Notes: generated from the letters alone by a model not told the origin. Positions 1-7,780 are shown, counted from the stretch's first letter. The stretch: 15,553 nt of DNA from Candidatus Thiodiazotropha sp. (ex Gloverina cf. vestifex) (GCA_025656435.1 JAHXHT010000027.1:1-15553); one strand, 5' to 3'. Numbers and translations: made by a program.

Positions 1-182
1 GTGCACTACTCCATCATGACTCCCGCAAATGACTCTACGGCGTTTCGGATGCGCTCTCTGTATGCCCTACATCGTTCCCTAACAGTCACAGTTACGACCA
101 TACAACCGCGCCTACGCCTATCGGGGACTAATCGCCTCGGCTTTCAGCCTTCCATGGCGATCAGCGGATGAGGAGTAAGAAT

Positions 183-932
183 ATGACCCAGAAGATTGCG
201 CTGGTGACTGGTGGTACGGGCGGTATCGGTACTGCCATTTGCCGTGCCTTGGCTGATGATGGCATCAAAGTGGTCGCCGGTTACAATGCCGGTGGTAATC
301 ATGACAAGGCCAAGGCTTGGCAGGCAGAGCAAGAAGAAGATGGTTACAAGATGCTGGCCGCCTATGGTGATGTCACAGATGCTGACTCATGCGAGGCATG
401 TGTCAAGAACTTGGAGGAGATTGCCGAGGGTACAGTTGACATATTGATCAACAATGCCGGCATTACACGTGATGGAACATTTCGGAAAATGACTTGGGAT
501 CAGTGGGATCAGGTACTGAGTGCCAATCTGGACAGTATGTTCCATATGACCCGCCTGGTGATTAATCCAATGCTCGAAAAAGGTTTCGGGCGCATCGTTA
601 ATATCTCATCAGTGAATGCACAGAAGGGCCAATTCGGACAGAGCAACTATTCAGCCGCCAAAGCGGGTATTCACGGATTCACCAAGGCGCTCGCGCAGGA
701 AGTGGCAGCCAAGGGCGTCACAGTCAACACGGTCTCTCCCGGATATGTGCTGACTCCCATGGTCGCCAAAATACCGCAGGAAGTATTAGACAAGATTGTC
801 AAACAGATACCGGTTGGCCGTCTAGGCGCCCCTGAAGAGATCGGCAAAGCCGTTGCCTACCTGTGCAGCGATAACTGTGGTTATGTGACAGGTTCGGATT
901 TCTCAATTAATGGTGGGCAACACATGTCCTGA
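183..932 (+). CDS. phaB: Acetoacetyl-CoA reductase (NADPH), PhaB-type short-chain dehydrogenase
   Basis: Cytoplasmic short-chain dehydrogenase that reduces acetoacetyl-CoA to (R)-3-hydroxybutyryl-CoA, the monomer for polyhydroxybutyrate synthesis. The 249-residue product is close to the usual 246-248 for PhaB. Visible features are the N-terminal Rossmann glycine motif GGTGGIG (residues 10-16), the NNAG motif near 90-93, and the catalytic set Ser143, Tyr156, Lys160 (YSAAK), with PhaB-like segments GITRDGTF and NYSAAKAG. I chose the ATG at 183 because AGGAG lies 7 nt upstream. An in-frame ATG at 168 would add five residues and has no ribosome site. FabG is the main alternative, but the RDGTFRKM and MTRLVINPM segments favour PhaB. 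No phaA or phaC is visible; they would lie left of the window or elsewhere. Bases 1-182 contain no recognisable gene. Confidence 0.9.
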   Translation: MTQKIALVTGGTGGIGTAICRALADDGIKVVAGYNAGGNHDKAKAWQAEQEEDGYKMLAAYGDVTDADSCEACVKNLEEIAEGTVDILINNAGITRDGTFRKMTWDQWDQVLSANLDSMFHMTRLVINPMLEKGFGRIVNISSVNAQKGQFGQSNYSAAKAGIHGFTKALAQEVAAKGVTVNTVSPGYVLTPMVAKIPQEVLDKIVKQIPVGRLGAPEEIGKAVAYLCSDNCGYVTGSDFSINGGQHMS

Positions 933-938
933 TGCAAC

Positions 939-966
939 GCGGGTTGGCATCTGACAACCAACCCGC
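939..966. terminator. Hairpin between convergent phaB and chemotaxis gene
   Basis: A perfect 9-bp stem (GCGGGTTGG at 939-947 pairing with CCAACCCGC at 958-966) around a 10-nt loop starts 6 nt after the phaB stop and ends 26 nt before the stop of the opposing gene. Neither strand shows a clear T-run after the stem. A two-way terminator is inferred from position and stem, not from a complete intrinsic signal. Confidence 0.5.
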
Positions 967-992
967 TCAACCGCTGTTCCTGTGCGCTGTTC

Positions 993-2621
993 CTACACTT
1001 TAAATTGCTTAACCGAGGTTTGTAGTTCCTGTGCAAGCTGGGACACGACAAGTCCCTGCTGCTCGGTTTGCTCCGCCCTGTTCGCCGTCTGCTCTGAAAC
1101 CTGGCTAATGGTGGTTATCCCCTCATTCACATCAGAGGCTACCTGTCGCTGATCATCCGTAGCACCAGCAATCTTGGTATTGATCTCTGATATGAGGTCG
1201 GCAGCATGCGTTATGGATTCCAGAGATACACCTGCCTGCTTCGCCTGCTCTGCAGTCTCGTGACCACGGGTGCGGCCTGAATTCATAGCATCAACCGCCT
1301 GCTCTGCACCGGATTGCAGTCTTGTGATAATGACTTGTATCTCTTGCGTCGATTCCTGAGTACGCGTTGCAAGTGTTCTCACTTCGTCAGCAACAACAGC
1401 AAACCCTCGGCCCTGCTCCCCGGCCCTAGCTGCTTCAATTGCCGCGTTGAGCGCCAAGAGATTAGTCTGTTCTGCAATACCCTTAATGACATCGAGTACA
1501 CCACCAATGTCTTCGCTGTCCTTTTGAAAACCGCTGATGATACTGGAAGCGGTATCAATCTCTTCAGCCAGGGAAGTGATACTACTGATGGTCATACGTA
1601 GGTCCTTGCTCCCCTTAACAGACTCTTTTTCAGCTGATCCTGTCGCCTGTTCGGCCTCAGCAGCACTCTCGGCAACACTGTCGACAGTGACTGAAAGGTT
1701 TTGTATGGCATGTACTATATCTTCCGTCTTGGTTTTTTGATGGAGGACTCCAGAACTCGACTCCTTTGTCATCTCAAGCATTTGAGAAGTCGCATCACTC
1801 ATCTTGGCAGTTGAATCTTTGACATTCCCCACCAACACCTGCAATTTGTCCATAAACACATTGAACCAATGGGAAAGCTCACCCAATTCATTACTTGCAT
1901 CTTCATTGAGCCGTTTGGTCAGATCCCCCTCGCCCTCGGCAATATCTTTAATCCGCTCACGCATCAGTGAGATAGGCCGGTTAATGACAAGGTAGGTATT
2001 GAACGAGGTAATGAAGACAAAAACAACCGAGACAACAATAATAATCAGTAGCAGCCGCATATCCTCTTCTGCTCTCTGCACTGAGGATGAAGAATCCTCT
2101 TCAATAACCTCTGATGCTCCAGCTGCCTTGACCGATTTTTCCTTGAATGTCTCAGCAAACGACTGTAACTCAACCGCCACCTTTGCTTGACGCTCTCCTT
2201 CCACTGCCGCCTTTTCGAATTCACTGACGATACTGCGTACGCGAGGCAGGGATTCTTTTCTCAATTGTTCGTAAATGCCTTCAATTTCCAACATCAGCAT
2301 AGCGGGATCTTCCTCCCCACTTTCAATCAGCGTATTGAGATTTTTTACCATCTTCTCAAATGCTGATTGGATCATACCCATATCAGAGACGTTAGTTTTA
2401 AGCATTTTAATGAGCGTATTATTCATATCCTCACTGAGCTTGGAGGCTGAAGATGAGGCAAGCTTGGAGTCCTGCTCAACCCCCTCCACCACAGCACGGA
2501 TATCTGCGGCCTGTCCTGCTGCCTGTGAAAGGTCATCCGTGGTACGCCCCAATTGATAGAGAGCGAACAGTGTAGCGAATAGCATCAAGGAGATAAAAAA
2601 TGCCATCCCCATGAATACCAA
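993..2621 (-). CDS. Methyl-accepting chemotaxis protein
   Basis: Inner-membrane chemoreceptor that passes ligand signals to CheA/CheW. From the TTG at 2621 the layout is: first membrane helix (residues 1-24), a periplasmic helical sensor region (25-188) rich in Glu and Ser, second membrane helix (190-212), HAMP domain (about 212-265), then the long cytoplasmic coiled coil. Its highly conserved hairpin tip (about 380-416) includes GIAEQTNLLALNAAIEAARA and FAVVADEVR. There is no C-terminal CheR/CheB-binding pentapeptide. The annotated start falls directly on membrane helix 1, leaving no cytoplasmic lead. The frame stays open upstream and encodes a typical receptor lead (FFERFKIRT), but contains no ATG or GTG there. 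The two upstream ATGs (2686, 2667) are out of frame across an 8-A tract (2643-2650). The start is therefore uncertain, while the signalling domain is certain. Confidence 0.88.
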   Translation of the reverse strand: MVFMGMAFFISLMLFATLFALYQLGRTTDDLSQAAGQAADIRAVVEGVEQDSKLASSSASKLSEDMNNTLIKMLKTNVSDMGMIQSAFEKMVKNLNTLIESGEEDPAMLMLEIEGIYEQLRKESLPRVRSIVSEFEKAAVEGERQAKVAVELQSFAETFKEKSVKAAGASEVIEEDSSSSVQRAEEDMRLLLIIIVVSVVFVFITSFNTYLVINRPISLMRERIKDIAEGEGDLTKRLNEDASNELGELSHWFNVFMDKLQVLVGNVKDSTAKMSDATSQMLEMTKESSSGVLHQKTKTEDIVHAIQNLSVTVDSVAESAAEAEQATGSAEKESVKGSKDLRMTISSITSLAEEIDTASSIISGFQKDSEDIGGVLDVIKGIAEQTNLLALNAAIEAARAGEQGRGFAVVADEVRTLATRTQESTQEIQVIITRLQSGAEQAVDAMNSGRTRGHETAEQAKQAGVSLESITHAADLISEINTKIAGATDDQRQVASDVNEGITTISQVSEQTANRAEQTEQQGLVVSQLAQELQTSVKQFKV

Positions 2622-2642
2622 TGTGCGAATCTTAAATCGTTC

Positions 2643-2650
2643 AAAAAAAA
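2643..2650. repeat. A8 homopolymer at the 5' end of the chemoreceptor gene
   Basis: Eight consecutive A (T on the coding strand) lie between the out-of-frame ATGs at 2686 and 2667 and the receptor frame. With 7 T the ATG at 2667 would read into the receptor (MSHRQYFFERFKIRT). With 6 or 9 T the ATG at 2686, which has GGTGA upstream, would do so. This is a possible slippage or phase-variation tract, a real frameshift, or a sequencing error. Confidence 0.5.
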
Positions 2651-2717
2651 TACTGACGATGCGACATACCCGGATGAGACTGACATATTAAGTCACCACT
2701 TTTTGAGATAGATACAA

Positions 2718-3068
2718 CTATTGCTCTAGTTGTTCGTACATTTTGACAGCCATATTCATCTCCTTGAGCAGTGGCAGATTGAGTTTTGACATTTGCACGA
2801 GGTCATCTTTTGCAACGCCCTCTACATCTACGCTCGACGCTCTCTCAACGATGGGCTGAAAATTCTTCCATAGCTTTGCAACAACACCCAGTTGAGTACG
2901 TATAGCCTCATCCTTTGTGCCTGGAAGCTCTAAATCCGCATCACCATCGAGCAGCCCTTTCAGGGTTCGATCAAACAACGAAGCCGTACTGCGAAGATTT
3001 GATTTCAAGCGTGTCGCTACCTCGTGAAAGATTTTGGGACATCCGAGTCCCCAAAATCGACTCGCCAA
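2718..3068 (-). pseudogene. PilJ-type sensor domain protein, 5'-truncated fragment
   Basis: The roughly 100 C-terminal residues, from HEVATRLKSNLRSTASLF to the end, resemble the second half of the type IV pili methyl-accepting chemotaxis transducer N-terminal domain (PilJ-type sensor), with its LFDRTLKGLLDGD and VVAKLWKNFQP segments. Family members normally begin with a signal anchor and a GRQRMLSQRMAK-like motif; both are absent. The only available start is a TTG at 3068 inside the neighbouring transporter sequence, with no convincing ribosome site, so residues 1-14 look like out-of-frame transporter DNA. The stop lies about 30 nt before the likely start region of the chemoreceptor gene, suggesting the two were co-transcribed sensor partners before this gene lost its front. 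The family assignment is by recognition of pattern, so moderate confidence. Confidence 0.55.
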
Positions 3069-3436
3069 CGCAACAGCAGTGGCGCCAAACCATTGGTCAA
3101 CGTCACCACGACTGGCAATATCTTAGCTGCATTTGCATGTTCACTGTTGGAGAGATCACTGATCATTGCCTCCTCCAGTTCGGATAGGGAGCGACGCTGC
3201 TCTGCTGATTCACTCAGGCAGGCACTGGTCACACCACTGATACCCAAGGCAACTGCCGCTCCGGTACAGCCACTGATCATCAACTTGAGATCTCCGGTAC
3301 CCGAAAACTGAAAACCGGCAATCAGACCCAACATGGTCAAGGCCCCATCAAAGCCATTGACGACAAAATAGCGGCGAGCGATATCATCCGAACCACCGAG
3401 GTGAGACCAATATCGCAACCGCTCAATAATCCCCAT
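3017..3436 (-). pseudogene. VIT1/CCC1-like transporter, 3'-truncated
   Basis: The first about 120 residues resemble VIT1/CCC1-type iron/manganese transporters of the group common in archaea: RRYFVVNGFDGALTMLGLIAG, a second membrane segment with GAAVALGISGVTSA, and an acidic and basic linker (SELEEAMISDLS) typical of the metal-binding region. The third membrane segment starts (ILPVVVTLTNGLAPLLL) and then breaks off into a hydrophilic tail (RWRVDFGDSDVPKSFTR) unlike the family, which should continue with further hydrophobic helices. The start at 3436 is well supported by AGAGG 6 nt upstream. The last 52 nt overlap the PilJ-like fragment in another frame. I read this as a gene whose 3' end was lost at a deletion or rearrangement junction near 3030-3075. 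Activity of the 139-residue product is doubtful. Confidence 0.65.
3030..3058. repeat. Imperfect inverted repeat on the gene-fragment junction
   Basis: GATTTTGGGAC (3030-3040) is followed after six bases by GTCCCCAAAATC (3047-3058), its reverse complement apart from one extra base. It sits where transporter similarity ends and PilJ-like similarity begins. It may mark the breakpoint or be the footprint of a lost element. Confidence 0.55.
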
Positions 3437-3480
3437 GCAATACCTCTGCGTATTTTAAAGAAAACAGCACTGCTTAATGC

Positions 3481-3750
3481 TTATTCGGCTTCTGGCTGCT
3501 CACCCAATATCTCCACTTCATCGATACTGTGGAGTGATGCACCGTTATCAGTAATTGCCTGCTGGACACCTTCGAAATCGATATCCTCACCTTCGATGAC
3601 AACCTGCAGAGTCTCTGTCTTATCATCCATCTCTATCACAGAGAGTTTGACTTTTAGATCGCCTTGCTCGGCCAGCTGACGGGTAAACTCAAGCACGTTG
3701 GGTGTGTGTGGTTTAAGAATATCCAACACTAAACGTTTTACGTAGGTCAT
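3481..3750 (-). CDS. DUF211 family protein
   Basis: An 89-residue soluble protein matching the small DUF211 family, which is frequent in archaea and scattered in bacteria. Recognisable features are the N-terminal KRLVLDILKPHTPNVLEF segment, a central VIEGEDIDFEGVQQAI segment, and the closing GASLHSIDEVEILGE. The predicted fold is a small alpha/beta ferredoxin-like domain, and its molecular role is unknown. It lies 44 nt upstream of the VIT1/CCC1-like gene on the same strand, so the two probably formed one transcription unit and a link to metal handling can be inferred. GAGGAG occurs about 14 nt before the ATG and GAAAG about 6 nt before it. It appears intact, unlike its downstream neighbour. 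Confidence 0.8.
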   Translation of the reverse strand: MTYVKRLVLDILKPHTPNVLEFTRQLAEQGDLKVKLSVIEMDDKTETLQVVIEGEDIDFEGVQQAITDNGASLHSIDEVEILGEQPEAE

Positions 3751-3848
3751 ATAGCTTTCAAGTCTCCTCTTCTCTCATGCATAATTATGGCTGATTTCCA
3801 AGCAGGTGATAATTTAGCGAGGTTTGTACACCCCGGGAATCTACAACG

Positions 3849-5852
3849 TCACCTCACTGCTTCTGCATGGTGGCAACAGACGCGATGTGATGTGCTTAGT
3901 GGCTTTTCTTGAGGGTAGTCTTTCATGCACTGTTCTGTCACTTCAGGGCAACGGGGATGAAAGTGACACCCACAAGGCGGCTCTAACGGTGACGGCATAT
4001 CTCCTTCCAATTGGATAACATGACGCTTTCGATCAGGATCAGCCACCGGCACGGCCGACATCAACGCTCGTGTGTAGGGATGCGCAGGATACTCCAGTAC
4101 CTCATCGACTCTACCCCGTTCAACAATGCGGCCGAGATACATCACAGCCACTTCATCGGCCAGGTAGGCCACCACTGAGATGTTATGGGTAATAAACAGG
4201 TAGGAGAGTTTGAGTGAATGCTGTAACTCTTTCAGCAAGTTGAGAATCTGCGCCTGTATCGAAACATCCAAAGCACTGGTTGGCTCATCGCAGACAATCA
4301 ACTTGGGTTTCATTGCCAGCGCCCTGGCAATACAAATGCGTTGCCGTTGCCCACCGGAGAACTCGTGCGGGTAACGATTTACCGCATCGTCCGAGAGTCC
4401 TACTTGTTCCAGCAGTTCTGTCACACGTTGTTCACGCTGCGCTTTGGAAAAGATATTCTGTGCACGCAAACCCTCTTCCACAATACTTCCCACCCGCAAT
4501 CGGGGATTCATCGAGGCCATCGGATCCTGGAAAATGATCTGCATCTCCGCACGCTTGTGGCGCAGAGCTTTCCCCTTCAACCGTGTTAACTCTTCGGTTT
4601 CAAACAGCACCCGTCCTCTAGTCGGACGAATCAGCTGGAGAATACCTTTACCGGTCGTGGTCTTGCCGCAACCCGACTTTCCCACGATCGCCAGGGTACG
4701 TCCCTTTGTCAAAGTTAAGTCAATCCCGTCGACAGCACGGAGATGACCGACCACTTGCCGCAAAACCCCCTTGTATATCGGGAAGTGGACTTCGAGGTCT
4801 TCAACAAGTAGCAGTTCTTCATGGGTGGAATTCAGTGAGGAATAGCGAGCCATCTCGGTTTCATTCTGCTTGGAAACAGCTTCGGAATTGTCTCCGTAGA
4901 GAAGACACCGCACACCAGATTCACTATCCAGATTCTGCCATTGTGGGATCGCCTGATTGCAGCGACTACCACCCATATTACATCGATCTACGAAACGACA
5001 ACCGGTAAAAAGGGTATCCAAAGGGGGCACCGCACCCTTGATGACAGCCAGTTTCTCATCACGCCGCTGACTGTCGGGCAGAGATTCCAAGAGCATCCGG
5101 CTGTAAGGATGTCTCGGCCCACGAAAGAAGTCTCTGACACTGGCCGTCTCTACAATCTGACCCGCATACATCACTGCAAGACGATCAGCTGTCTCAGCCA
5201 CCACCCCCAAATCGTGGGTAATGAGCAGGATTGCCATACTCGTCTCACGCTGCAAATCTTTCAGCAATTTGAGCACTTGTGCCTGGATAGTCACATCCAG
5301 AGCCGTGGTCGGTTCATCTGCAATCAGTAGCCGGGGCCGTCCCGCAAGCGCCATGGCAATCATGATCCGTTGTTTCATGCCACCGGAAAGTTGATGAGGA
5401 TAAGCCTTTATGCGTTTTTCCGGATCCGGAATTCCAACAGCCGAAAGTAACGCTACAACCCGCTTTTCCGTTCCCTCCTGCGGCTTGTCATGCAGGCGTA
5501 CTGCCTCGGCAATCTGCGCCCCGACTCTAAGAACAGGATTAAGAGAGGTCATCGGCTCCTGAAAGATCATGCCCATGCTGCCACCGCGCATTCGGCGCAT
5601 CTCATGTCCAGGAAGTTTGCAGAGATCCCGCCCTTCGAACTCAATCTTGCCCTGTGCCACCTTACCGCCGGACGGTAGCAATCCCATCAGCGCCAGCGCG
5701 GTCATCGATTTACCGCAACCCGACTCTCCCAAAAGTGCGACTGTCTCGCCCTGAACAATATTCAGATCAACGCCATCGACCACACTGAGGGGCTGCCCCG
5801 CCCTTTTCAGCTGGATATTGAGTCCCGAAAGCCTGAGTAGTCGATCGTTCAA
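3849..5852 (-). CDS. Peptide ABC transporter ATPase with two nucleotide-binding domains (second copy)
   Basis: Cytoplasmic ATPase of an oligo/dipeptide-type importer with both nucleotide-binding domains in one chain, as in YejF. From the proposed TTG start (667 residues), domain 1 has Walker A GESGCGKS (42-49), signature LSGGMKQR (155-162) and Walker B LLIADEP. Domain 2 has GKSGCGKT (391-398), FSGGQRQR (498-505) and LIVCDEP. After domain 1 is a cysteine-rich oligopeptide C-terminal region (Cys285, 291, 298, 316), comparable to the [4Fe-4S]-binding tail known in DppD. Another Cys-rich tail (GCHFHPRCPEVTEQC) follows domain 2. The frame is open to an ATG at 6059, but that 69-residue extension is encoded mostly by the MITE at 5881-6145. 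I therefore place the start at TTG 5852, where family similarity begins (NDRLLRLSGLNIQL). No strong ribosome site precedes it. It is the last gene of the operon, separated from its partner by the element. Confidence 0.88.
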   Translation of the reverse strand: MNDRLLRLSGLNIQLKRAGQPLSVVDGVDLNIVQGETVALLGESGCGKSMTALALMGLLPSGGKVAQGKIEFEGRDLCKLPGHEMRRMRGGSMGMIFQEPMTSLNPVLRVGAQIAEAVRLHDKPQEGTEKRVVALLSAVGIPDPEKRIKAYPHQLSGGMKQRIMIAMALAGRPRLLIADEPTTALDVTIQAQVLKLLKDLQRETSMAILLITHDLGVVAETADRLAVMYAGQIVETASVRDFFRGPRHPYSRMLLESLPDSQRRDEKLAVIKGAVPPLDTLFTGCRFVDRCNMGGSRCNQAIPQWQNLDSESGVRCLLYGDNSEAVSKQNETEMARYSSLNSTHEELLLVEDLEVHFPIYKGVLRQVVGHLRAVDGIDLTLTKGRTLAIVGKSGCGKTTTGKGILQLIRPTRGRVLFETEELTRLKGKALRHKRAEMQIIFQDPMASMNPRLRVGSIVEEGLRAQNIFSKAQREQRVTELLEQVGLSDDAVNRYPHEFSGGQRQRICIARALAMKPKLIVCDEPTSALDVSIQAQILNLLKELQHSLKLSYLFITHNISVVAYLADEVAVMYLGRIVERGRVDEVLEYPAHPYTRALMSAVPVADPDRKRHVIQLEGDMPSPLEPPCGCHFHPRCPEVTEQCMKDYPQEKPLSTSHRVCCHHAEAVR

Positions 5853-5880
5853 TGGTTTGCTTTTATACCCGCCTGTCCTA

Positions 5881-5911
5881 GGGCCTGTTAACACTAATCC
5901 AATGCACCCTG
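5881..5911 (+). repeat. Left terminal inverted repeat of the MITE
   Basis: This 31-bp end begins GGGCCTGTTAACACTAATCC and matches the reverse complement of 6115-6145 with two differences. It contains the palindrome TGTTAACA, whose complement reads TTAACA toward the downstream ATPase gene. Confidence 0.85.
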
Positions 5912-6114
5912 CTGGGGCTGTTTTTATGCCCAGCAAGGCAGAGTGAGCGTGGTGTAGCCCGACTACATGAGCGAATGATAACGCCGCTGGGCGTAAAAAC
6001 AGCCCCAGCCCTCCGGGTTGCGCCTGAAAAAGCGCCACTCGGCGTTGCTCGTCGGTCATTTGGAGTGACCAAACCTCTCTCCTCGCGCCTTGATTGGCGC
6101 TTTTTCAGGCGCAA

Positions 6115-6145
6115 CAGGGCGCATTGGATTAGTATTAACAGGCCC
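6115..6145 (-). repeat. Right terminal inverted repeat of the MITE
   Basis: This 31-bp end finishes in TTAACAGGCCC and is followed by TA. It pairs with 5881-5911. Its first base also closes the inner 21-bp inverted repeat, so the right arm is almost entirely self-complementary to other parts of the element. Confidence 0.85.
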
Positions 6146-6151
6146 TAGCAA

Positions 6152-7780
6152 TCAAACCGGCACCCGGGGTACCGCGGCTATCAACTGCTTGGTATAGGCA
6201 TGTGCCGGTCGGTTCACGATATCCTCTGTCCTGCCCTGCTCTATGATCTGTCCCTGATACATCACCGCTGTCTGATCACTGACATACTCGACGACACCGA
6301 TGTTATGGGTAATAAAAAGCAGTGTCAGACCACGCTGTCTACGCAGTTCCAGCAGCATGCGAAGAATCTCAGCCTGCACCGAGACATCGAGCGCGCTGGT
6401 GATCTCATCACAGACAATAAACGAGGGATCGAGAGAGAGCGCACGGGCAATGCCGATCCTTTGTCGTTGCCCGCCTGAGAACTCATGAGGATAGCGCCAG
6501 AGAGTGTCCTCTTCCATCTGCACCTGCTCCAGCAGATCGCGTGCGATTTCCAGTCGTTCTTCCTGGTTCTCACCAATACCATGCACCTTCATGGGCTCGG
6601 TAATAATGCCCGCAATGCTCAATCGCGGATTAAGAGAAGAGATCGGGTCCTGAAAAATAATCTGCATGTTGCGGCGAAATTGCCGCAGTTGAGATCGCTT
6701 CAGGTTCGTTATGTCGGTACCATCGAAATCGACCTGTCCACCGGTGGGTTCTGTCAGGCGCAAAATGCCACGACCCAGGGTTGTCTTGCCGCTGCCTGAC
6801 TCACCGACCACGGCCAATATCTGTCCCCGGGTGATATCCAAATCAACGCCGTCTACTGCCCGAACATAGTCCGCTACCCGGTGAAACAGACCTTTGCGCA
6901 CTGGAAAATGGATCTCCAGCTGTCGTAAACGGATGAGTGGCAACTCTCCCTCAATCACCTCATGCTTCTCGGTGCGAGCCAGATTCTCAGGCAGTGCCGC
7001 GATCAGTGCCTGGGTATAGGTATGCCCGGGACGGTGAATGATCTGATCCGTTTCACCAACCTCAACCAGCTTGCCCTGTTGCATAACGCCGACTCGATCC
7101 GCTATCTCGGAGACAACGCCGAAGTCATGCGTAATGAAAAGAATCGCCATCCCAGTCCGTTCCTGCAACGCCTTCATCAGACGCAGAATCTCCCGCTGCA
7201 CCGTCACATCCAGAGCGGTGGTAGGTTCATCGGCGATCAATAGATCCGGCTCACAAGCCATCGCCATGGCGATCATCACCCGCTGGCGCTGACCGCCCGA
7301 TAACTGGTGCGGATAGGTATGCACCCGGGTCTCCGGGTCCGGCAGCTGCACTTCATGCAGTGACTGGATGACCCGGTCCCAGGCCTCATCCTCACTAAGT
7401 TCGGGAAAGTGGAGCTGAACCGCTTCCAGAATCTGCTCACCGATTGTAAAGACTGGATTCAGAGAACTCATCGGTTCCTGGAAAATCATGGCGATGCGGC
7501 TGCCACGCACTTGCTGCATCTCAGTCTCTTCCAGATCAGTCAAGTCGACCGGCATCTGACCGTCGATCTGAAAGCGTATCTCACCATCATGCCGATCCAG
7601 GTTGGACTGAGGTAATAGCCGCATAATGGAGAGCGCTGTGATCGACTTACCACTGCCGGACTCGCCAACAAGACAAAAGGTCTCACCCCGATCAATCTCA
7701 AAACTGACCTTGTCCACCGCCTTGATCGTTCGCGACTGGTGACGAAACCAGGTGTGCAGATTTTTCACTTGCAGCAGCAT
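6152..7780 (-). CDS. Peptide ABC transporter ATPase with two nucleotide-binding domains (YejF-like)
   Basis: Fused double ATPase of 542 residues, close to the length of E. coli YejF. Domain 1: Walker A GESGSGKS (39-46), Q-loop FQEP, signature LSGGQRQR (160-167), Walker B LLIADEP, switch His in FITHD. Domain 2: GESGSGKT (326-333), FQDP, FSGGQRQR (434-441), and Walker B FIVCDEI, where Ile replaces the usual Pro after the catalytic Glu. It lacks the cysteine-rich tails of the other double ATPase. The ATG at 7780 overlaps the permease stop as TGATG, indicating translational coupling. It energises uptake through the two permeases upstream in the operon. Having a second complete double ATPase after it is unusual. 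Confidence 0.92.
   Translation of the reverse strand: MLLQVKNLHTWFRHQSRTIKAVDKVSFEIDRGETFCLVGESGSGKSITALSIMRLLPQSNLDRHDGEIRFQIDGQMPVDLTDLEETEMQQVRGSRIAMIFQEPMSSLNPVFTIGEQILEAVQLHFPELSEDEAWDRVIQSLHEVQLPDPETRVHTYPHQLSGGQRQRVMIAMAMACEPDLLIADEPTTALDVTVQREILRLMKALQERTGMAILFITHDFGVVSEIADRVGVMQQGKLVEVGETDQIIHRPGHTYTQALIAALPENLARTEKHEVIEGELPLIRLRQLEIHFPVRKGLFHRVADYVRAVDGVDLDITRGQILAVVGESGSGKTTLGRGILRLTEPTGGQVDFDGTDITNLKRSQLRQFRRNMQIIFQDPISSLNPRLSIAGIITEPMKVHGIGENQEERLEIARDLLEQVQMEEDTLWRYPHEFSGGQRQRIGIARALSLDPSFIVCDEITSALDVSVQAEILRMLLELRRQRGLTLLFITHNIGVVEYVSDQTAVMYQGQIIEQGRTEDIVNRPAHAYTKQLIAAVPRVPV

Larger units (their letters stand above)
5881..6145. mobile_element. MITE-like 265-bp non-autonomous element with TA target duplication
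   Basis: The ends are 31-bp inverted repeats with two mismatches (5881-5911 and 6115-6145), beginning GGGCCTGTTAA and flanked on both sides by TA (5879-5880, 6146-6147), as expected for Tc1/mariner-IS630-type targeting. Inside are a 24-bp pair with one mismatch (5911-5934 and 5986-6009) and a perfect 21-bp pair (6017-6037 and 6095-6115). No transposase is encoded. Small frames inside it look like spurious repeat translation. Removing the element and one TA leaves a normal 32-nt gap between the two ATPase genes, so it inserted into an existing operon. Confidence 0.85.

Noticed and set aside
1..171. Frame open from the left edge to a TGA overlapping the phaB ribosome site
   Set aside because: The 56-residue translation has no recognisable family character. 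It could be the tail of an upstream gene but cannot be supported.
168..182. ATG at 168 as the phaB start
   Set aside because: The AGGAG site lies downstream of this ATG and is spaced correctly for the ATG at 183.
5878..6114. Minus-strand open frame of 78 codons across the MITE
   Set aside because: It is a translation of the repeat with Arg/Ser-rich low-information sequence and no ribosome site. Such frames arise in every copy of an inverted-repeat element.
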